A stretch of 64,000 nt of DNA. Source: Gemmiger gallinarum. GTDB lineage: Bacteria > Bacillota > Clostridia > Oscillospirales > Ruminococcaceae. Every line of letters begins with the position of its first letter. Positions within the stretch are counted from its first letter, which is position 1. The notes beneath the pieces were generated by a model, which searched no databases, was not told the origin of the DNA, and was given only the letters and a program-made list of their open reading frames with translations. The stretch spans positions 992,001 through 1,056,000 of the forward strand of contig NZ_JADCKC010000001.1 of NCBI RefSeq assembly GCF_014982805.1. Reading direction: 5' to 3'. Below, piece after piece: positions 60,401 to 64,000 of this stretch. Made by a program: the position numbers and the translations under genes.

Positions 60401-60510
60401 GCGATCGTCGCAAGCGCAATGGAGAACGCCAGCAGGATGGCCAGCAGCGGTGCAACAATCGCTGTGAAAACCTTGGCGCTCAGCTTTTTCTTCTTTTTCT
60501 CTTTTGCCAA
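57418..60510 (-). CDS. Membrane-tethered GH3 beta-glucosidase with swapped domain order
   Basis: A 1030-residue glycoside hydrolase family 3 enzyme that should release beta-linked glucose or related sugars. The usual order is reversed: the alpha/beta-sandwich domain comes first (acid/base-side motifs such as NINPSGHLVDTFAYD, FGYGLSYTTF and an FnIII region). The catalytic barrel follows at about residues 660-960, with DFDGPSGLNEGG, the KHFALNDQE motif and the nucleophile Asp922 in VITDYDNGG. Hydrophobic helices flank both ends (about 10-36 and 985-1015), anchoring it twice. The start is a TTG at 60510, eight bases after GGAGG. No transporter is adjacent. Confidence 0.9.
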   Translation of the reverse strand: MAKEKKKKKLSAKVFTAIVAPLLAILLAFSIALATIAPMSYDLVLRDIFGETEFNFGDTTNGVDAEYYTRDITDSDELQAAEQAYTRKAGAEGFVLLYNNTDGGKGLPVAAGSKLSLFSASSINLLAGGTGSGISTISSDMRTALQEQGFSINESLWNFYTENKDTYTRGGGAIMYGGAEDWSINEAPIDAIPDEAKTEAQGTTPVFFISRTGGEGRDLGRYMGDWTDIEEDKDKHYLEPDSVELGVIGYLNDNFDNVIIVVNTNNAFELGWVKDYPNISAVLWAPGAGGDTCRSIADVLSGNINPSGHLVDTFAYDALSSPAMQNMGDMMLVNNGEDVEAGVFYDEGIYVGYKYYETRYFDKTLDQGNAGDYDYATTVQYPFGYGLSYTTFSWSDFQMSNMDENGDIQISVKVTNTGSVTGRDVVQVYLNAPYTDYDKANYIEKSSVSLVGFEKTGDLEPGASETVTVTVNQKDFISYDDVNAKTYILEAGDYLLTAAENAHMANNNFLAYNGVENDGLFGTPDPTMVGKWTYTYAGNNGVDNVTFSTSENGTAITNQFDHTTYDEITPRDKYLTRQDWTGTFPKTHGNQDSQRKSEYSEKNGYTWEVEVSDTIKNAILAKGVGASLNPMTEEEAASMAGVYGQEGDLELIDFRGRDFDEVEAEGGWDALINQMDASELENIIRNGGYQTLASTAAGKPRAIDFDGPSGLNEGGVTHEPYSITYPCATNLAASWDRENSYLHGYYVGEDALAADGNWGDHTYIGIISGWYAPAMNIHRTPFAGRNFEYYSEDGFISGEMALEAVSACAEKGVYAYIKHFALNDQEDHRSHVATFANEQAIREIYLKPFQTCIEERPTTTIKVQQYDAETDSYTETTADIPAVMAVMTAFNRVGCTWAGGNYNLITSVLRNEWGFDGTVITDYDNGGVMDTEQCIRAGGDLKLTGYAVDAPLDITNPASQYHARQAIKHILYTTVNSNAMNGVVHGTVVGELPFANYYFIIIGECIVAAVLIVWGVVAIRRRWKEEKAAK

Positions 60511-60870
60511 AAGAAATCCCTCCTGTTTCAGTTCGCTGCCTGCCGGATGGGCCGGGCAGCAATGACACGGTGCGCGGCGCGCCGCCGTGTGCAGATCAAG
60601 CAGGAATAAGCGGAGATCGTGGAACCGCCGCCGTCTGCGTTTTCGGTTCCGGGCGGAAAGCATGCTTTCTCAGGGACTCCCGGAACAGCCATGACGCGAA
60701 GGGGGCTTTCTGGTACCGCAGGCCGGGTCATTCGCCGCATTCTCCTTGTTGTTTTGCCAGTCCTCCTTTTGTCCTCATATTGGCGTTTTGATCCGGTGGG
60801 GCGCATCAGAATCCCTCATGATTCCACAAAAATATCCCACAAATTCCAGCTCATTGGTCACAATATAACA
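60511..60870. other. Gene-free spacer upstream of the GH3 gene
   Basis: No supportable gene or convincing promoter pair was found here. An in-frame extension of the GH3 frame (to 60663) is Arg/His-rich and has no ribosome site. Confidence 0.4.
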
Positions 60871-60903
60871 AAAGGAACGCCTACCCACAATAGGCGTTCC
60901 TTT
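60871..60903 (-). terminator. Terminator of the two-component operon
   Basis: TAAAGGAACGCCTA pairs with TAGGCGTTCCTTT around a 7-base loop; the minus-strand transcript ends in TTTTGTTAT. Confidence 0.75.
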
Positions 60904-60952
60904 ATCTGTACTTTTTTTTCGTATTCTGACATCTTACGGTCTGCGGGGGTCT

Positions 60953-62320
60953 TCACTTTCCATTTGTGCCGAACAAAATGTTCAGGTGAAAGACATCTCC
61001 ATCCACATAAGTGGTCAGCTCTCCATCGTATTTCTGCACAATCATGCGAATGCTTCTCATTCCAAAACCGTGGTAATTTTTGTCCTCCTTGGTGGTGACC
61101 GGCAGCCCGTCCCGGAAGGTGAGGGTACCGTCAAAATAGTTGTCTTCCTGGATCATCAGCAGATTTCCCTGCGCCTTGACCAGCAGGTTGATCACCCGCC
61201 GTTCCTGCTCTGAAATGGCTTTGACCGCCTCCAGCGCATTATCCACAATATTGCCGAACAGACAATACAGGTCGCTGCCGTCAAGGAAGTCCAGCTTTTC
61301 CCCATCCGCCATGCAGGAAAAAGTAATGCCGTTCTGCTCACAGTAAAGGCTCTTTTCGGTCAGCAGAACATCCAGCGACTGGTTGCCTGTCTCGATCTTG
61401 GCGTCGTAGATCGAGATGCTCTTCTGCAGATTCCGAATGGCATCCTCTTCGATCTTGCCGCCCTTCGCCGCCAGCGAGGCCAGTTTGTAGCGAATGTCAT
61501 GGCACTTGATGTTGATGAGGTCGATGGTATCCTTGGCGATCTCATACTGTCGCCGGCTCTGGCGGATGGTATACTGCAGATACTCCACCTCCTGCTTCAG
61601 TTCCCGCTGTTCCAGGGTTCGGCAGGCAAGCTGCAGCACAATGGCGCAGCAGGTCACCGAAAACAGGTTGCCGGTTTCCTTCAGCACCAGAAATTCCGGG
61701 GAAACCGTCTGCGATGCAAACTGAACGCTGAGATTGTTGAAATAGATATCCTCCACCGAGCAGAGGAACACCGCAATCACCAGCACAAAGATGCAGAGCG
61801 TGAGCATCTGGCGATCCATCTGCCAGGTATTCAGGTGGCGGATCACACGGCGGATAAAAATAAAATAAACCGCCACAGCCGTCACCGCAAAAAAGACTGC
61901 ATACGAGATTCTGTAATACATGGCAAAATGCCCGTCGTCCCACAATTCATAGAGAAACCCCTGGCTGACATCCCACACCATCAGGCGCAGTTTGTAACCC
62001 AGATTTTGGGAAGCATACGCCATGCTGCAGCAGAAAACCACAGTGGAAAGTCCCGGCTCGAAGCAGAGCTGCATTTGGACTACCGTCACGGCAAACAGGA
62101 CCAGATAAACCCCGATCCTGCCCAGGACTGTATCTCCCCAGAGCTGATAGGCCGCGGCAGCCCCCACAGCCACCACCAGGACCGCCGCCAGTCCCCCTGC
62201 TGCCCGTGCCCAGAAATGCGGCCTGCGCTGCTGGGTAAAGAAGGTCAGCCCGTAAAAGACATAAAGCTCAAAGAGAAATTCAAGAATGATCTCCCGGTAG
62301 ATAAAGGTAAGCTCTTCCAT
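60953..62320 (-). CDS. AgrC-like GHKL sensor histidine kinase
   Basis: A 455-residue sensor kinase of the HPK10 (AgrC-like) type. About six N-terminal membrane helices (residues ~8-235) form the sensor, followed by a coiled linker. The His box is IKCHDIRYKLASLA, the ATP-binding N box FGNIVDNALEA and the G box HGFGMRSI. The ATG at 62320 follows GGAGG, two bases after the response-regulator stop. Such kinases often sense cyclic peptides, but no AgrB or AgrD gene is visible in the window, so the signal is unknown. Confidence 0.9.
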   Translation of the reverse strand: MEELTFIYREIILEFLFELYVFYGLTFFTQQRRPHFWARAAGGLAAVLVVAVGAAAAYQLWGDTVLGRIGVYLVLFAVTVVQMQLCFEPGLSTVVFCCSMAYASQNLGYKLRLMVWDVSQGFLYELWDDGHFAMYYRISYAVFFAVTAVAVYFIFIRRVIRHLNTWQMDRQMLTLCIFVLVIAVFLCSVEDIYFNNLSVQFASQTVSPEFLVLKETGNLFSVTCCAIVLQLACRTLEQRELKQEVEYLQYTIRQSRRQYEIAKDTIDLINIKCHDIRYKLASLAAKGGKIEEDAIRNLQKSISIYDAKIETGNQSLDVLLTEKSLYCEQNGITFSCMADGEKLDFLDGSDLYCLFGNIVDNALEAVKAISEQERRVINLLVKAQGNLLMIQEDNYFDGTLTFRDGLPVTTKEDKNYHGFGMRSIRMIVQKYDGELTTYVDGDVFHLNILFGTNGK

Positions 62321-62321
62321 G

Positions 62322-63038
62322 TCACTTGCCTCCCTGGAAACCCGCATACCAGTTGGTCAGCTCTGCCATAAATGCCGCCCGGCGGGGACGGCTGATCTGA
62401 AGCACCGTACTGCCCACCTGGACGGTGTATCCCTTGACTTTGACCACAAATTTGGGATTGACCAGATAGCATTTGTTGCAGCGCAGAAACCCAAAGGCGT
62501 GCAGCTGCTGTTCTACATCAGAAAGCACGCCGGTCCGCTCAATGACATCGTCCACCAGGTGATAAATCAGCCGGTGGTTCAGGATCTCCACATACATCAG
62601 TTTGTCGGTGGAGATACGGCAGATCCCCCCTGAAGAACTGACCGTAAAACTGCGTTCTTCGTTCATCAGATAGATATCCAGCGCCTTCTTGAATTTCAGC
62701 GAGAAATCATAGTAGCTCACCGGCTTGACCAGAAATCCCACCGCGTCCACCTCATAGCCTTTGAGGGCATACTGGACCAGATTGGTCACAAAAATCAGGG
62801 ACACGTTTTTGTCCATGCCGCGCAGCTCAGTTGCCGCCTCCATGCCGTTTTTCTGGGGCATCTGAATGTCCAGAAAAACAACCGAATAGACCGGCTGATA
62901 TCCCTGAAGGAACTCCGCGCCGTTGCAAAACCTGACGGATGTGATCTCCTGACCGGATTCCGCGGCATAGCGCTGCACATAACCTGTCAAAAGCTCCGCC
63001 GCGGCATCTTCGTCCTCCACAATCGCGATCTGCTTCAC
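62322..63038 (-). CDS. LytTR-type response regulator (AgrA-like)
   Basis: A 238-residue response regulator. The receiver domain (residues 1-~120) has the acidic pair IVEDED, phospho-acceptor Asp in VVFLDIQMP, Thr in FVTN and Lys in FLVKPV. The C-terminal LytTR DNA-binding domain starts near SFTVSSSGG and contains MYVEILNHRLIYHL and FGFLRCNKCYLVNP. The start is probably the GTG at 63038; a GTG at 63050 lies too near the ribosome site. It is encoded just before its kinase. Confidence 0.9.
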   Translation of the reverse strand: MKQIAIVEDEDAAAELLTGYVQRYAAESGQEITSVRFCNGAEFLQGYQPVYSVVFLDIQMPQKNGMEAATELRGMDKNVSLIFVTNLVQYALKGYEVDAVGFLVKPVSYYDFSLKFKKALDIYLMNEERSFTVSSSGGICRISTDKLMYVEILNHRLIYHLVDDVIERTGVLSDVEQQLHAFGFLRCNKCYLVNPKFVVKVKGYTVQVGSTVLQISRPRRAAFMAELTNWYAGFQGGK

Positions 63039-63071
63039 CTTTTTCCCCACCTTTCCGCCAATCTTTTTTTC

Positions 63072-63100
63072 ATTCTATCGTTTTTCCCGGCATTGCGCAA
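63072..63100 (-). promoter_or_regulatory. Promoter of the two-component operon
   Basis: On the minus strand TTGCGC (63095-63100) and TAGAAT (63072-63077) are 17 bases apart. Confidence 0.6.
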
Positions 63101-63153
63101 GCTGCCCTTATGCCGAAAAAGAATTCCTTCCGGATTTTCCCCTGTTTCAATAT

Positions 63154-63191
63154 AAGCCCCCGTCTCACGGTCAAACCGTGAGACGAGGGCT
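63154..63191 (-). terminator. Terminator hairpin after the GtrA-family gene
   Basis: A 16-bp stem (AGCCCTCGTCTCACGG and complement with two mismatches or wobbles) around TTTGA ends in CTTATATT on the minus strand. Confidence 0.7.
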
Positions 63192-63274
63192 ACTTGCGGC
63201 ATCAGTATACAGGGATGATGATTCGGAAGGTCGGATGCCGCCGGGTGAAAGCTTTGTGTCTGTTTGCTCCGGGC

Positions 63275-63847
63275 TTATTCGGCCTTTTCTGCCGGTTTCT
63301 GAGCGGTATCCGCAGAGGGGAAGATGATCTTGTTGACAAAGAAGAAGACCACCATGGAAATGCCGCCGTTGAGGACCGTCGTGCCGATGTTGTAGATGAA
63401 GTCGGGCACCAGCAGTCCTGCCACCGCAACCCAGATGCAGTTGATGGAGTTCACGATGCAGGTAATGACGCAGAAAGCAACCAGGTACCAGGCAATCTGC
63501 GGACCAAGCTTGCCCTTGGAGCGGAAGACAAAGTTGCGCTGAATGGGGAAGTTGATGCACTCGCCGATGACCATAGCCACCATGTAGGCGCAGAAATAGG
63601 CCAATCCGCCGTGGGCCTGATCGTAGCCCAGGATGTTCCATTCAAAGGTCTCGCCGAACAGGGTCAGGGGAATGCCCGGCCAGCCGAAGCTTGCGTCGCC
63701 CAGGCCTGCAAAGGCAGCGGGCAAAAACTGCAGCATCAGATACTTGAGCACCGTGATCACATTGCTGACGATGACGAACAGGCCGCCTTCGCGCACCCAC
63801 TTTGCTGCCGCCGGATGCTTGGCGGCAAAATTAGACCAAAGGTTCAT
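63275..63847 (-). CDS. GtrA family membrane protein
   Basis: A 190-residue protein with four membrane helices of the GtrA family (PF04138), which helps move lipid-linked sugars or other lipid intermediates across the membrane during surface-glycan assembly. Recognisable parts are GGLFVIVSNVITVLKYLML, the family signature FPIQRNFVFRSKGK, and the last helix VLNGGISMVVFFFVNKIIF. The ATG at 63847 follows AAAGGAGG and abuts the stop of the upstream gene (TAATG overlap), so the two are coupled. Its exact substrate is unknown. Confidence 0.88.
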   Translation of the reverse strand: MNLWSNFAAKHPAAAKWVREGGLFVIVSNVITVLKYLMLQFLPAAFAGLGDASFGWPGIPLTLFGETFEWNILGYDQAHGGLAYFCAYMVAMVIGECINFPIQRNFVFRSKGKLGPQIAWYLVAFCVITCIVNSINCIWVAVAGLLVPDFIYNIGTTVLNGGISMVVFFFVNKIIFPSADTAQKPAEKAE

Positions 63848-64000
63848 TACTTGTCCTCCTTTTTCTCCGCCAGGCGTTTTTCCATGGATGCATTGAGAAT
63901 CATATTGCGGACCATCTCAAACAGCACACGCAGGATGCCAATGATCCAGAAGCCCTTGAGCTCCATGACCAGGCCGTCCACCATGCCCATGCTGACCATA
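63848..64000 (-). CDS. C-terminal end of a gene cut by the window edge
   Basis: The last 50 codons of a minus-strand gene whose start lies beyond 64000. The visible part has one hydrophobic, probably membrane-associated stretch (GFWIIGILRVLFEMVRNMIL) and a Lys/Glu-rich tail (EKRLAEKKEDK). Its stop overlaps the ATG of the GtrA-family gene, so they form one operon. The product cannot be named from this fragment. Confidence 0.6.

Noticed and set aside
60953-64000. Agr peptide precursor or processing gene near the two-component system
   Set aside because: No AgrB-like membrane protease or short precursor frame was found on either strand nearby.

Overview
The window is high-GC bacterial DNA that looks like a gut Clostridium-class organism near Faecalibacterium, Gemmiger or Subdoligranulum. 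The grounds are an Mgl sugar permease with a long coiled-coil N-terminus, strong GGAGG-type ribosome sites, several TTG starts, initiator and serine tRNAs with encoded CCA, and many anaerobe-type genes (acyl-CoA dehydratase activase family, EFR1-type ferredoxin, siroheme reductase fusion). The genus is an inference. No ribosomal RNA, replication origin or CRISPR array was seen.

Layout. 0-11.5 kb is core-like metabolism: end of a galactose/methylgalactoside permease, a GNAT acetyltransferase, an RpiR regulator, a three-gene operon of the 2-hydroxyacyl-CoA dehydratase activase superfamily, a MATE exporter behind a possible leader peptide, a cyclase-family hydrolase, a YczE-type membrane protein, a flavodoxin/ferredoxin fusion and a sugar O-acetyltransferase. 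11.7-12.3 kb holds tRNA-Ser(TGA), tRNA-Ser(GCT) and initiator tRNA-fMet. 12.3-20.5 kb is a mosaic island: AT-rich small lipoprotein and membrane genes, a ParM-type plasmid-segregation module (DUF6075, ParM, ParR-like), an IS3 remnant, and a run of six minus-strand genes resembling polymorphic-toxin immunity genes with no toxin left. The island's right edge cuts a lactate racemase gene (larA) after about 155 codons.

21.2-25.8 kb carries the most interesting locus: a NACHT NTPase with a HEPN-like N-terminus (R-x4-H motif), overlapped by a gene for a 975-residue unrecognised protein. I propose it as a two-gene defence or conflict system. 26-34 kb has a membrane-anchored transglutaminase-like protein, a CoA-disulfide reductase/rhodanese/sulfite-reductase fusion, a DUF3604 protein convergent with a GntR regulator, and an AraC regulator closing the next operon. 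34.6-39.1 kb is a GDP-mannose to GDP-L-fucose operon (gmd, fcl, manC, manA, araC-like), followed by 1.3 kb without a gene.

40-49 kb is a cell-surface block: a Cna-B/SpaA-type wall protein with its class B sortase, then an RND/MmpL exporter joined to a 1072-residue GLUG-repeat surface protein. 49-57 kb has an ArsR-regulated permease plus thioredoxin-like protein, a DUF2798 protein and a CNNM/CorC transporter behind attenuator-like leaders, a divergent Crp/Fnr regulator and ccdA-tlpA pair sharing a palindromic operator, an SRAP peptidase and an MBL-fold protein. 57-64 kb has a domain-swapped GH3 beta-glucosidase tethered to the membrane at both ends, an AgrC/AgrA-like two-component system, a GtrA-family protein and the cut end of one more gene.

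Starts were chosen from visible ribosome sites. Promoters and terminators were read by eye.
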